The notes below the pieces were generated by a model. The model had not been told where the DNA came from. It saw only the letters and a program-made list of their open reading frames with translations, and did not search any database. 64,000 bases of DNA from Halobacterium hubeiense (GTDB lineage: Archaea > Halobacteriota > Halobacteria > Halobacteriales > Halobacteriaceae): the NCBI RefSeq assembly GCF_001488575.1, contig NZ_LN831302.1:248001-312000 (forward strand). Reading direction: 5' to 3'. The translations under genes and the position numbers were made by a program. Below, one piece after another: positions 35,266 through 44,044 of this stretch; the stretch's first letter is position 1; every line of letters begins with the position of its first letter.

Positions 35266-36234
35266 ATGCCGTACTACGTCGGCGTTGACCTCGGCGCGAC
35301 GAACCTGCGCGCCGCCGTCGCGAACGACGACGCGACCGTCCTCGCCACCGACAAGCGGCCGACGCCCCGCGGGCCGACGGGGATTCAGGTCACGGAAGCC
35401 GTCCTCGACGCCGTGCGCGCGGCCTGCGAGGACGCCGGCGTCACCCCCGCCGAGGTGCGGGCCGCCGGCATCGGCAGCATCGGCCCGCTGGACCTCGCGG
35501 AGGGCACCATCGACGGTCCCGCGAACCTCCCGGACTCCGTGGGGACGGTCCCGCTCGTCGGCCCGATTTCGAACCTCATCGACTCCGAGCGCGTCCACCT
35601 CCACAACGACACCGTCGCGGGCGTCATCGGCGAGCGCTTCCACGCCGACAGCAACCCCGACGACATGGCGTACGTCACCATCTCCTCGGGCATCGGCGCG
35701 GGCGTCGCCGTCGACGGCGAAGTGCTAGAAGGCTGGGACGGCAACGCCGGCGAACTCGGCCACATGCTCGTCGACCCGCAGGGCCGCCGGACCTGCGGCT
35801 GTGGCCGCGACGGCCACTGGGAGGCGTACTGCTCGGGGAACAACATCCCCGAGTACGCCCGCATGCTCGCCGAGGAGGATCGCGGCGTCGAGACCGCACT
35901 CCCGCTGGACGACGCCGACTTCTCCGCGAAGCACGTTTTCGAGCACGCCGGCACCGACGAGTTCGCCAGCCACGTCGTCGACCAAGTGGGCTTCTGGAAC
36001 GCGATGGGGGTCACGAACCTCGTGCAGTCGTACGCGCCCCTTGTGGTCTACGTCGGCGGCGCCGTCGCGCTCAACAACCCCGACCAAGTGCTTGCCCCCA
36101 TCCGGGAGTACATCGACGAGAGCGTGTTCAACAACGTCCCCGAGATTCGGCTGACGTCGCTGGGCGACGACGTCGTGCTCCACGGCGCGGTCGCCTCTGC
36201 CATCACTGGTGGGACCGGCGAACGCACGCGATAA
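35266..36234 (+). CDS. ROK family sugar kinase (glucokinase-like)
   Basis: A 322-residue ROK protein. The phosphate motif VDLGATNLRAAV is at residues 7-18, and ISSGIGAGVAVDG and GNAGELGHMLVDPQG follow. The zinc motif reads CGCGRDGHWEAYCSG: the third Cys of the usual CxCGxxGCxE is a His, with another Cys four residues later. ROK members in archaea phosphorylate glucose; the organism's semi-phosphorylative pathway would not need this for glucose, so the substrate is open. Confidence 0.86.
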   Translation: MPYYVGVDLGATNLRAAVANDDATVLATDKRPTPRGPTGIQVTEAVLDAVRAACEDAGVTPAEVRAAGIGSIGPLDLAEGTIDGPANLPDSVGTVPLVGPISNLIDSERVHLHNDTVAGVIGERFHADSNPDDMAYVTISSGIGAGVAVDGEVLEGWDGNAGELGHMLVDPQGRRTCGCGRDGHWEAYCSGNNIPEYARMLAEEDRGVETALPLDDADFSAKHVFEHAGTDEFASHVVDQVGFWNAMGVTNLVQSYAPLVVYVGGAVALNNPDQVLAPIREYIDESVFNNVPEIRLTSLGDDVVLHGAVASAITGGTGERTR

Positions 36235-36280
36235 TCTTCTCTGACTTCCGCTCTCTCCCGAGAATCGTGTTCGGAGTGTC

Positions 36281-36940
36281 CTACTCGCCGCCCTGCATCC
36301 GCACGAACCGCACGGGGCCTTCGTCCGATTCCACGAGCCCGCCGTCCTCGTTCTTCTCCGCGCGGACGAGGCGCTGGCTGGCGTCGCCAATCGGCCCGAC
36401 CAACCGACCGCCGTTCCGCACTTGCTTGACGACTGCGTCCGGGAACTCGGGCGCCGCACACGTCAGGTACGCGGCGTCGTAGGGCGCGTGCTCGGGCCAG
36501 CCGTCGTGGCCGTCGCCGTGTCGGACCGACACGTCGCCGTAGCCCGCGCGGGCGAGGTTCTCGCGCGCTCGCTCGGCGAGCGCCTCGACGTACTCGATTG
36601 AGTAGACGTGCTCGGCGCCGACGAGCTCGGCGGTGACGGCGGCGTGGTAGCCACAGCCCGTCCCGACTTCGAGCACGCGGTCGTCCTCGCGGAGGTCCAG
36701 TTCGTCCGCCATGATGGCGACGACGTGTGGCGCGCTGACGGTCTGGCCCTCCCCGATTGGGAGCGGGCGGTCGTCGTACGCCGCGTCCCGCTGGTCTGCG
36801 GGCACGAACTCGTGGCGCGGCACCGCGCGAATCGCGTCCGCGACGCGCTCGCTGACGTTCGGCCGCTTGGCGAGTGCGTCCGCGAGGTCGTCGCGCTCGC
36901 TCGCGAACTCGTCGTCAGAATCAGGTTCCTCGTCGGTCAT
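36281..36940 (-). CDS. pcm: protein-L-isoaspartate O-methyltransferase
   Basis: Repairs isoaspartyl residues using S-adenosylmethionine. The protein has 219 residues. The substrate-binding segment GEGQTVSAPHVVAIM and the SAM motif VLEVGTGCGYHAAV are clear. A 30-residue acidic N-terminal extension is typical of halophile versions. It lies 18 bases downstream of the HVO_0476-type gene on the same strand. Confidence 0.94.
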   Translation of the reverse strand: MTDEEPDSDDEFASERDDLADALAKRPNVSERVADAIRAVPRHEFVPADQRDAAYDDRPLPIGEGQTVSAPHVVAIMADELDLREDDRVLEVGTGCGYHAAVTAELVGAEHVYSIEYVEALAERARENLARAGYGDVSVRHGDGHDGWPEHAPYDAAYLTCAAPEFPDAVVKQVRNGGRLVGPIGDASQRLVRAEKNEDGGLVESDEGPVRFVRMQGGE

Positions 36941-36958
36941 GGCTCCGTAGTCAGTCGG

Positions 36959-37618
36959 TTACCAGGGGGACCAGGCGCCGCTGGTCTCGTCGTCGCCGTA
37001 CACGCGCTTGACGTCCTTCGCGAACACCACGTCGCCCTCGTCGCCGAGCTTCGGGAACTTGTAGCTGTCAATCGCGTTCTCGCGGACGTGGATGCCCGTG
37101 ACGGTGAACGCCTCCTCGCCGAACTCCTCGGTCTCGCCGACCGCGAACTCGTAGTCGCCGGGGACGTGGACCTCGATGCTCCGGCTGCCCTCCTCGCTGT
37201 CCTCCTTCGGGTTGATGGTGACGTCCACGCTGACGTTGCCGACGTCGCGCGCCCACACCGTGTCGATGTCGGCGGCGTCCGCGCGCGTCGTGCGGTCCTC
37301 CGGGCCGACCTCGATGCTGGTCACGCGAACCTGCGCGATGACCGCCTCGGTCTCGACGACGAACTCGTCGCCCTCGTAGACGGTCTCCTCGGGGTCGAAC
37401 TCCGCGGTCCCCGTGAAGGACTCGCCGTCCTGCGAGACGACGACGTCGACGCTGACGGTGGTCTCCTCCTCGACGGGCTCCTTGTGGACGTGGCCGCAGT
37501 CGGTACACTTCACGGTCGCGTTCCCGCCACCAGTGGTGAGTACCTCGTGGACGGTTTCGAGGTCCGGCGAACACGACGGACACTCGAAGGGGACGTGCTC
37601 CCCGACGTTTTCGCTCAT
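36959..37618 (-). CDS. HVO_0476 family zinc-finger protein
   Basis: A 219-residue protein. Two Cys pairs near the N-terminus (CPSCSPDLE and CTDCGHVH) form a zinc ribbon, followed by about 150 residues of beta-rich sequence ending at DVKRVYGD. I recognise it as the family named after Haloferax HVO_0476, of unknown function. It sits directly upstream of pcm, so they probably share a transcript. Confidence 0.82.
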   Translation of the reverse strand: MSENVGEHVPFECPSCSPDLETVHEVLTTGGGNATVKCTDCGHVHKEPVEEETTVSVDVVVSQDGESFTGTAEFDPEETVYEGDEFVVETEAVIAQVRVTSIEVGPEDRTTRADAADIDTVWARDVGNVSVDVTINPKEDSEEGSRSIEVHVPGDYEFAVGETEEFGEEAFTVTGIHVRENAIDSYKFPKLGDEGDVVFAKDVKRVYGDDETSGAWSPW

Positions 37619-37925
37619 GGTGGCGTATAGCGGCCCCGTACGTAAAAGACCGCGGAGTTGGGGTTTTGAAAGTAGGGTCGTTTTTCTCTGCTCTTCGGTG
37701 TCGATGCTTTCTCGAAAGCCCCGGCGGGCTCGACGGCTGCGACTCGCTGCGCTCCTCGCTTCGCTGCGGTGCTTGCGTCGTCTCGCTCGTCGAGCCCGCC
37801 GCCCCTTTCAGTCCCGGAAGACTCACTGCGTTCGTCTTCCGACCCTCGCGAACGCGTCCCGTTCGCTCAGTCCACCCGCTACTGGGTGGTCGGTCGGCTG
37901 TAGCTGTCGGTCGTCCAGTCCGGAG
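37619..37925. other. 307-base intergenic region with palindromic repeats
   Basis: No gene is supported. It contains a T-rich run (GTCGTTTTTC), then GC-rich words that recur in both orientations (for example GCTCGACGG and CGTCGAGC; CGGAAGAC and GTCTTCCG). It lies between the divergent-facing end of the aminopeptidase gene and the start of the HVO_0476 gene, both on the minus strand, and must hold a promoter for the latter. Confidence 0.5.
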
Positions 37926-38870
37926 TTACGGACTCGGCAGTTCGACTTCTTCGCCGTCGGCGAAGACCGTGGGCTCCCGGATGATGCCGTCGAGGTGCAG
38001 CGGCGCGTCGGTGTCGCCGCCGATGCCGGCGTCGTCTCCGATGGCGATGTGGACCGTCCCCGCAGCCTTCTCGTCGAGGAGGACGCTCCCGACGAGTTCG
38101 GTGACGGCGACGTTCGTGCCGATGCCGAGTTCCGCGAGGTTGTAGGCGTCCTCGCCGACCTGCTCGCTGGCGGCTTCGACCTGCTCGCGGACTTGGTCGT
38201 CCGAAATCTCGGTCACGAAGCCGTCCGCGACCTCGAAGCGGAGCTGTTCGTCGTCGTCCAGTTTCCCGTGGGGCATCATCGTGCCGTCCACGACGTACGT
38301 CCCGTTCGCATCTTCGGGGGAGACGAACACCTCGCCAGCGGGGAGATTCGAGAAGTCGCCGTCCTCGTGGACGATGCCGGTGTCGTCGCGCCACTCGCGG
38401 GCGCCCGGCTCGAACGTGATGTCCGTGCCCGCGGGCGTCGTCACGTGGAGTTCGTCGGCGCCCTCGACCTGCGCGAGTACGTCTTCGCAGTGCTGGCGGA
38501 TGGTCTCGTAGTCGGCGTCCAGTCCTGTGGTGAACACGTCCTCCGTGATGCCGGGGAGGGTCGCGCCGCGGGCGCCGGCGTCGTTGGCGGCGCCGCGAGC
38601 GCGCGTGTGACTCAGGCTCTTCGTCGTCGGCGCGAGGAACACGTCCGCGTCTTCCATCGCAGCGGCGACGGGACTGGGCGGCTCCTCGCCGTGCTGGTCG
38701 CCCGGCGGATATCGGAGGAGCGTCGCGTCCGTAATCTCGCTCGCGACGTCGTACAGCGCCTCGCCGATTGGCTGGCGCTTGTCGTCCGTCACGATGACGC
38801 AGGACTCGTCGGCTTCGAGGCCGAGGCACTGTTCGACGGCGGTCTCGGCGGCCGCTCGCAGGTCGGTCAT
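37926..38870 (-). CDS. aminopeptidase (M29-like, leucyl aminopeptidase family)
   Basis: A 314-residue protein resembling thermophilic M29 aminopeptidases. Supporting segments are FLAPTTKSLSHTRAR, VTTPAGTDITFEPGAREWRDDTG, and a C-terminal metal-binding stretch LAELGIGTNVAV ... KAAGTVHIAIGDDAGIGG. Metal ligands in the family are Glu, His and Asp; the His in GTVHIAIGDD fits. It would trim N-terminal residues from peptides in the cytoplasm. The whole family is about 370 residues; this is shorter, as in other halophile versions. Confidence 0.8.
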   Translation of the reverse strand: MTDLRAAAETAVEQCLGLEADESCVIVTDDKRQPIGEALYDVASEITDATLLRYPPGDQHGEEPPSPVAAAMEDADVFLAPTTKSLSHTRARGAANDAGARGATLPGITEDVFTTGLDADYETIRQHCEDVLAQVEGADELHVTTPAGTDITFEPGAREWRDDTGIVHEDGDFSNLPAGEVFVSPEDANGTYVVDGTMMPHGKLDDDEQLRFEVADGFVTEISDDQVREQVEAASEQVGEDAYNLAELGIGTNVAVTELVGSVLLDEKAAGTVHIAIGDDAGIGGDTDAPLHLDGIIREPTVFADGEEVELPSP

Positions 38871-38957
38871 AGTGGGTCGTTGTCGCGGCGCCGCGTTAGG
38901 TCTTGTTGCTCGCGTCTCCGGGATTCACTCGCGTCGCGGTAAATCGGTCCTGCGAAA

Positions 38958-38967
38958 CGGTTAACCG
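38958..38967 (+). promoter_or_regulatory. TATA-like box of the GAPDH gene
   Basis: CGGTTAACCG, a perfect palindrome, is centred about 27 bases before the ATG at 38990. It supports that start over upstream in-frame codons. Confidence 0.55.
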
Positions 38968-38989
38968 CCGGGCCGTGGCACTCCCGGGT

Positions 38990-39997
38990 ATGATTCGCGT
39001 CGGCATCAACGGCTACGGCACCATCGGGAAGCGCGTCGCGGACGCGGTCCGCGACCAGCCGGACATGGACGTCGTCGGCGTCGCCAAGACCAGCCCGAAC
39101 TACGAGGCCGAACAGGCAGTCGAGCGCGGCTACGACCTCTACGCCGCCATCGAGGACCGCTCGCACAAGTTCGCGGAAGCCGGCATCGAGACCGCGGGCC
39201 TGGTCGACGACCTCGTCGCGCAGAGCGACGTCGTCGTGGACGCCACGCCCTCCGGCGTCGGCGCGCAGAACCGCGCGCTCTACGAGGAGTACGACACGCC
39301 CGCCATCTACCAGGGCGGCGAGGACGCCGACGTCGCGGACGTCTCGTTCAACGCGCGCTCGAACTACGACGACGCCGTCGGCGCCGAGCACGTGCGCGTC
39401 GTCTCCTGTAACACGACCGGGCTCTCCCGGCTGCTCGCGCCGCTCCGCGAGGCGTACGGCGTCGAGAAGGTGCGCGCGACGCTCGTGCGCCGCGGCGGCG
39501 ACCCCAGCCAGCCGTCTCGTGGCCCCATCAACGACGCGCTCCCGGACCCCATCTCGATTCCGAGCCACCACGGCCCCGACGTCAACACCATCTTCCCCGA
39601 CCTCGACATCGACACGCTCGGGCTGAAGGTGCCGACGACGCTGATGCACATGCACGCCATCAACGTCACGCTCGCCGCCGAACCCGACGCCGCCGAAGTG
39701 CGGGAACTGCTCGGCGAGCAGTCCCGCATCACGGTCGTCGACGAACACCTCGGCATCGAGGGCACCGGCCAGCTCAAGGAGTGGGCGCTCGACCGCGGCC
39801 GTCCCCGGGGCGACCTCTGGGAGAACTGCCTCTGGGGGGAGTCCGTCACGACGGAGGGCAGCGACTTCTACTGCTTCCAGGCCATCCACCAGGAGTCCGA
39901 CGTCGTCCCCGAGAACGTGGACGCGATTCGCGCGGTCACCGACAGCGCCGACGCCGCCGAGTCCGTCGCCACCACCAACGACAGCCTCGGAATCTGA
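38990..39997 (+). CDS. gap: type II glyceraldehyde-3-phosphate dehydrogenase
   Basis: The archaeal form of phosphorylating GAPDH, 335 residues. The N-terminal Rossmann motif is [17 protein letters not shown], and the catalytic Cys is residue 140 in [13 protein letters not shown]. The [16 protein letters not shown] segment is typical of class II. In halophiles this enzyme works in gluconeogenesis while another GAPDH serves glycolysis; the direction here is inference. The start is fixed by the TATA-like box. Confidence 0.95.
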   Translation: MIRVGINGYGTIGKRVADAVRDQPDMDVVGVAKTSPNYEAEQAVERGYDLYAAIEDRSHKFAEAGIETAGLVDDLVAQSDVVVDATPSGVGAQNRALYEEYDTPAIYQGGEDADVADVSFNARSNYDDAVGAEHVRVVSCNTTGLSRLLAPLREAYGVEKVRATLVRRGGDPSQPSRGPINDALPDPISIPSHHGPDVNTIFPDLDIDTLGLKVPTTLMHMHAINVTLAAEPDAAEVRELLGEQSRITVVDEHLGIEGTGQLKEWALDRGRPRGDLWENCLWGESVTTEGSDFYCFQAIHQESDVVPENVDAIRAVTDSADAAESVATTNDSLGI

Positions 39998-40145
39998 CCG
40001 GCCGGCCGACTCCACTTCTCGAAACAATCTTCGACGGCGGCTGAACACTCACTCGTTAACCAAGTGGGCGTCCCGAACTTTCGGAACTGAAGGAAAACTG
40101 GGGTAAGTCGTCCGCGCGTATCTTCACGCACGGAGGTGTCCACGT

Positions 40146-40499
40146 ATGCTACGACAGTACTCGACTCGTCGTCTCGTCGCCGGCGCGCTCGCGGTGACTG
40201 CCACGGCCGTCGCAGTGCCCGCGCTCGCTGCGGGATTCGGGGGCGCTGCCGCGCCGATGCACCGAGCAGCTGGCGGACACGCGATGGGCGGGCACGCGAT
40301 GGGCGGCGGCTGGCTCGGTGGCCCGGTGTGGTGGCTGGTCCTCGTCGGCGTCGTCGCCGTCGGGCTCCTCGCCCTCACTCGCGGCGATTCCGGCGACGGC
40401 GACGACGCGCTGGCGGCCGCCCGCAGGGCGTACGCCCGCGGCGACCTCACGGACGAGGAGTACGAGCGGCGCCGTGAGGCCCTCCGCCGCGACGACTGA
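40146..40499 (+). CDS. SHOCT-domain membrane protein with His/Met-rich segment
   Basis: A 117-residue protein. It begins with an export-like segment (STRRLVAGALAVTATAVAVPALAAG), then a His/Met/Gly-rich stretch (GGHAMGGHAMGGG, residues 43-55), a transmembrane helix (about 61-79) and a C-terminal SHOCT motif (AAARRAYARGDLTDEEYERRREAL). SHOCT domains are short helical add-ons in many secreted or membrane proteins. The His/Met run could bind copper or another metal, but this is inference. Confidence 0.8.
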   Translation: MLRQYSTRRLVAGALAVTATAVAVPALAAGFGGAAAPMHRAAGGHAMGGHAMGGGWLGGPVWWLVLVGVVAVGLLALTRGDSGDGDDALAAARRAYARGDLTDEEYERRREALRRDD

Positions 40500-40577
40500 C
40501 CCCGTCCACAGCCGCCCGAGCGGCCCAAAACTCACACAGTCCGAACGCTTTTCCAGCACGCGGCCTAACCTCGGGGT

Positions 40578-40961
40578 ATGAGACGCGACGACCGGGACGA
40601 CCCATTCGACGACATCTTCCGCGAGATCGAGCGGATGATGGACGAGATGATGGACGGCACGAACGGGTTCGAGGGCGACCAGTCCGGCTTCTCGACGGAC
40701 ACCCACGTCGACGTCCACGAGACCGACGACGAGGTCCGCGTCATCGCCGACCTCCCCGGCGTCGAGAAGGAGGACATCTCCGTGCAGTGCGACGGCGAGC
40801 AGGTCACTATCAGCGCGAGCAGCGACCTCCGCGAGTACGACGAGCGCATCGGCCTCCCCGGCCCCGTGGACCCGCGCTCGGGGGCCGCGAGCTACAACAA
40901 CGGCATCCTCGAAGTCACGTTCGAGCGCACCGGCGAGTCGACGAACATCGACGTCGAGTAG
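40578..40961 (+). CDS. Hsp20-family small heat-shock protein
   Basis: A 127-residue protein with a Met/Asp-rich N-terminal arm (FDDIFREIERMMDEMMDG) and an alpha-crystallin domain (VDVHETDDEVRVIADLPGVEKEDISVQCDGEQVTISA ... YNNGILEVTFER). It prevents aggregation of unfolded proteins. The C-terminal IxI motif of oligomeric members appears weakly as NIDVE. Its stop codon abuts the stop of the convergent RimK-type gene as TAGCTA. Confidence 0.88.
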   Translation: MRRDDRDDPFDDIFREIERMMDEMMDGTNGFEGDQSGFSTDTHVDVHETDDEVRVIADLPGVEKEDISVQCDGEQVTISASSDLREYDERIGLPGPVDPRSGAASYNNGILEVTFERTGESTNIDVE

Positions 40962-41813
40962 CTACTGTTCTGCCGTCCGTTCGACGAGCGCCGCGAGCCT
41001 GTCGTAGAATCCCTTCTCGTATTTTTGTTCGTCGTCGATGGTCGGGCGCGCGTTCGTCTCGTTGACGACCGCGCGCTCGTCGGTCACGAGCACGTCCACG
41101 CCGAGGAAGTCCACGTCCAGCGCATCGGCCGCGTCCACCGCGAGTTCTCGGAGTTCGTCGGGCAACGCGACGCCCGCGGCGTCCGCGCCGCGGTGGACGT
41201 TGTGCTTCCAGCCGTCGGGCGCCGCGCGCCGGACGGCGCCGACGACCTCACCATCTAAGACCATCACGCGGTAGTCCGCGGCTTCGGGCAGGAATTCCTG
41301 AATCAGGTAGGACTTGTCGCCGGTCGCACGGTAGTCGTGGACCAGTTCGAGGTAGTCGGTGACGCCGTCCAGCGAGTCCGCGTCGTGGACTTTCGTGACG
41401 CCGACGCCGCGCGTCGTGGAGTTCGGCTTCACGACGACGGGCGCGTCGAAGGCCTCGAACGCCGCCCGAACCTCGTTCTCGTCGGCGGGGTTCGAGACGT
41501 ACACCGTCTCGGGGACGGGCACGCCGGCGTCCGCGAGCGTCGCCAGCGCGCCGGCCTTGTTCCGGGAGCGCAGCACGGCCGCGCGGTTGTTCACCCACGG
41601 CACGTCGAGGAACGCGTCCACGACGCCGCCCTCCATCAGCCGCCCCGGGAACACGAACCCCGCGTCGAAGCGCGCGGGGTCGAACGGCGGGTCGGCGAGG
41701 CGGGTGACGTGCTCGCGGACGGAGACGTGCTCTGCGCGAATCCCGCGCTCGGCGAGCGGCTCGCGCATCCGCTGGAACGTCTCCGCGTCGTTGGCGACCG
41801 CCAGCCCGAGCAT
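40962..41813 (-). CDS. RimK-type ATP-grasp ligase
   Basis: A 283-residue ATP-grasp enzyme. It has PVVVKPNSTTRGVGVTKV (ATP-binding lysine and glycine loop, near residue 130), YLIQEFLPEAADYRVMVLDGEVVGAVRR, and the metal site VVNETNARPTIDD near the C-terminus. RimK-type enzymes add glutamate to proteins or cofactors (S6, tetrahydromethanopterin, F420). It lies 98 bases downstream of rpl10e on the same strand. Specificity is not evident. Confidence 0.87.
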   Translation of the reverse strand: MLGLAVANDAETFQRMREPLAERGIRAEHVSVREHVTRLADPPFDPARFDAGFVFPGRLMEGGVVDAFLDVPWVNNRAAVLRSRNKAGALATLADAGVPVPETVYVSNPADENEVRAAFEAFDAPVVVKPNSTTRGVGVTKVHDADSLDGVTDYLELVHDYRATGDKSYLIQEFLPEAADYRVMVLDGEVVGAVRRAAPDGWKHNVHRGADAAGVALPDELRELAVDAADALDVDFLGVDVLVTDERAVVNETNARPTIDDEQKYEKGFYDRLAALVERTAEQ

Positions 41814-41911
41814 ACGCTGGCGTCGTCGCTTGAGGACTAAAAGACGCCGGTCGGCGCCGAGAAGCCGGTGCCGCGGCTACGCGACGGGAAAGCCGGAGAG
41901 AAGCGGCCGGA

Positions 41912-42442
41912 TTACCGGACCAGCAGTTCTTCGCCGCGCTCGACGTTAATCTTGCACGGCGGCGTGATCTTGTTGTAGGCGCGGCGGAACGCCTCCTTGA
42001 CTTCCTCCGCCTGGTCGACGTCGCAGTACGCGGTGAACAGCTGCTCGCCGGGGTAGATGCGGGCCGCGGTGCCGACCGGGACGCCGAACGCCTGGCGCAT
42101 CCCGTCGGAGACGCGGTCCGCACCCGCGCCGGTCGCCTGCTTGTTCTCCCGGATGATCTGGTGGGGGAACTTGCGGAGCTGCATCTTGTAGTTGCCCTCG
42201 CCGAGTTCCTTGATGAGGTGGCGGTTCGCGGAGAGGCGCGCGGCCTCAAGCGAGCCGTGGCGGAGCTGACACTCCTCCTCGGGGACGAGGCTGATCTGGA
42301 CGGGGTAGTCGTCTGCGTCCGCCTGCAGGTCGCCCATCTGGTGCTGTGCAATCTTCGAGCCCGGAATGCCCGTGACGTAGTCGCGACGGGTGTACGACGG
42401 CTTGTCGATTTTCCGGTACATGGAGGCCGGCTTCTCGGACAT
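41912..42442 (-). CDS. rpl10e: 50S ribosomal protein L10e (uL16)
   Basis: Ribosomal protein uL16 in its archaeal L10e form, 176 residues. The N-terminal [31 protein letters not shown] and the [29 protein letters not shown] segment are diagnostic. A TATA-like GCCTTTATTCGCG (minus strand, 42471-42483) lies about 35 bases upstream of the ATG. It is the only ribosomal gene in this part of the window. Confidence 0.98.
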   Translation of the reverse strand: MSEKPASMYRKIDKPSYTRRDYVTGIPGSKIAQHQMGDLQADADDYPVQISLVPEEECQLRHGSLEAARLSANRHLIKELGEGNYKMQLRKFPHQIIRENKQATGAGADRVSDGMRQAFGVPVGTAARIYPGEQLFTAYCDVDQAEEVKEAFRRAYNKITPPCKINVERGEELLVR

Positions 42443-42619
42443 AGTTACTACTGGGGTCTGACGGCCAGCGCGCGAATAAAGGCTTCGAACCCGTTCCGTC
42501 GCCGTGCCCGCCGTTGCGCCTCTGACGACGCCGCGGATGCAGCTCCGCTTCCCTCCCGGATACCGGCGGACGAGGACGGGAATCCGGCCGCTTTAGCCGC
42601 CCCGCCCACAAGCCAGCCC

Positions 42620-43843
42620 ATGACCTTCCACGAGTTCGAGGACCTCCGCGACGCGCTCGCGGACGCGGACTTCGACCGACCGCCAGCGTTCGTCGCGAAC
42701 GCGCACGTCACGGGCGTCTCCGTCGCCCGCGCGCTCGACGCCCACGGCGTCCCCGTCGTCGCGCTCGACCGCTCCGGGGACGGCGCCGCGCCGCCGTCGA
42801 ACGCCGTCGACTACGCGGGCCGCGTCACGTACCCCTTGGACGACGAGGACGGCTTCCGCGAAGACGTCGAAGAGCTCGCCGCACAACTGGACCACGAGCC
42901 GGTCGCGTTCGGCTGCATGGACGAGTGGGCGCTCGCGTTCGCCGAGACCGAACCGGAGGGCGTCCGCCTGCCGTTCGCCGACAGCGAGACGATGGACGCC
43001 GTCCTCGACAAGAGCTCGCTCTACGAGACCTGTGAGGAACTCGGCGTCCCCTACCCCGAGACGTACCGGCTCTCCGAGGTCGACCCCGACGAGGCCGCCG
43101 ACGAACTCGGCTTCCCGCTCGTAATCAAGCCCGCGCGCAAGCGCGAGTTCGAGGAGGCCGTCGGCACGAACGTCATCGAGGTCGCGGACCGCGGGGAGTA
43201 CCGTGACGTCGTCGAGATGGCCCAGGAGACCGGCATCGAAATCATGGCTCAGGAGAAGGTACCGGTCGCGCGCGGCGAGGACCACTCGCTGGCGTCCTAC
43301 GTCCCCGAGGACGGCGACCCGCTCGCGGTCGTCGGGAACGCCCGCGTCCGCGCGCCGCTGGGCTACGGCACGTCCTGCGTCGTCGAGCGCGTGGACGAGC
43401 CCGAAATCGAGGAGCGCGCGCTCGCGGTCATCGAGGAGGCGGGCTACCACGGCATCAGCGAGGCCGAGTTCGTCTACGACCGCGACCGCGACGAGTTCGT
43501 CCTCCTCGACGTCAACACGCGCCCGTGGAAGTGGATTAGCATGCCCGTGCAGGCCGGCGCGAACCTCCCGATGGCCGCCTACGCCGACGCCACCGGCGCC
43601 GACTACGAGCCCGACCCCACGAACGACGCGCGCTGGCTCTCGCTGGAGGACTACCTCCCGCTGCTCGCCGGCGGCGACCTCGCTGACGTGCTCTCCACGG
43701 CCGACTGGGAAGCGCTCGTCTCCGGCGACTTCGAGACGAGTGGCGACCTCACGACCGCCGTCTACCGGCCCAGCGACCCCGCGCCAATCGCGCACCGCCT
43801 CGACGTCGAGTTCGGCGGCCGCGACTACTACTGCTCCTGCTGA
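42620..43843 (+). CDS. carboxylate-amine ligase (ATP-grasp family)
   Basis: A 407-residue ATP-grasp protein. The N-terminal Rossmann-like part reads FVANAHVTGVSVARALDAHGVPVVALDR; LDKSSLYETCEELGVPYPETY and FPLVIKPAR mark the ATP-binding lobe, and EAEFVYDRDRDEFVLLDVNTRPWKW gives the metal-binding Glu/Asn. The C-terminal SC tail (CSC) is notable. The family includes D-Asp and biotin-carboxylase-like ligases; the substrate is unknown. It is divergent from rpl10e. Confidence 0.83.
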   Translation: MTFHEFEDLRDALADADFDRPPAFVANAHVTGVSVARALDAHGVPVVALDRSGDGAAPPSNAVDYAGRVTYPLDDEDGFREDVEELAAQLDHEPVAFGCMDEWALAFAETEPEGVRLPFADSETMDAVLDKSSLYETCEELGVPYPETYRLSEVDPDEAADELGFPLVIKPARKREFEEAVGTNVIEVADRGEYRDVVEMAQETGIEIMAQEKVPVARGEDHSLASYVPEDGDPLAVVGNARVRAPLGYGTSCVVERVDEPEIEERALAVIEEAGYHGISEAEFVYDRDRDEFVLLDVNTRPWKWISMPVQAGANLPMAAYADATGADYEPDPTNDARWLSLEDYLPLLAGGDLADVLSTADWEALVSGDFETSGDLTTAVYRPSDPAPIAHRLDVEFGGRDYYCSC

Positions 43844-44011
43844 GATTCAAGTGCGAAGCCGGGACCACTCCGGCGCGTGACCTGACTGCTGCCCGGCGCG
43901 GTTCCGCGGGAGTGCGACGACCCGCGTCGGCTGTCCCCGTCGCCTGTCAGCCCCGACTCGGCGAGGCTTGCCGCTCTCCCGGACAACACCACGCCAGCGT
44001 CGTGACCGGCC

Positions 44012-44021
44012 GGCTTAAACG
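44012..44021 (+). promoter_or_regulatory. TATA-like box of the LLM monooxygenase gene
   Basis: GGCTTAAACG is centred 29 bases before the ATG at 44045. Confidence 0.5.
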
Positions 44022-44044
44022 CCTCATTCCCCTACCAGCGCGCA

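Noticed and set aside
37664-37900. Possible CRISPR or tandem repeat array
   Set aside because: The repeated words are short inverted sequences of varying spacing, not regularly spaced direct repeats.
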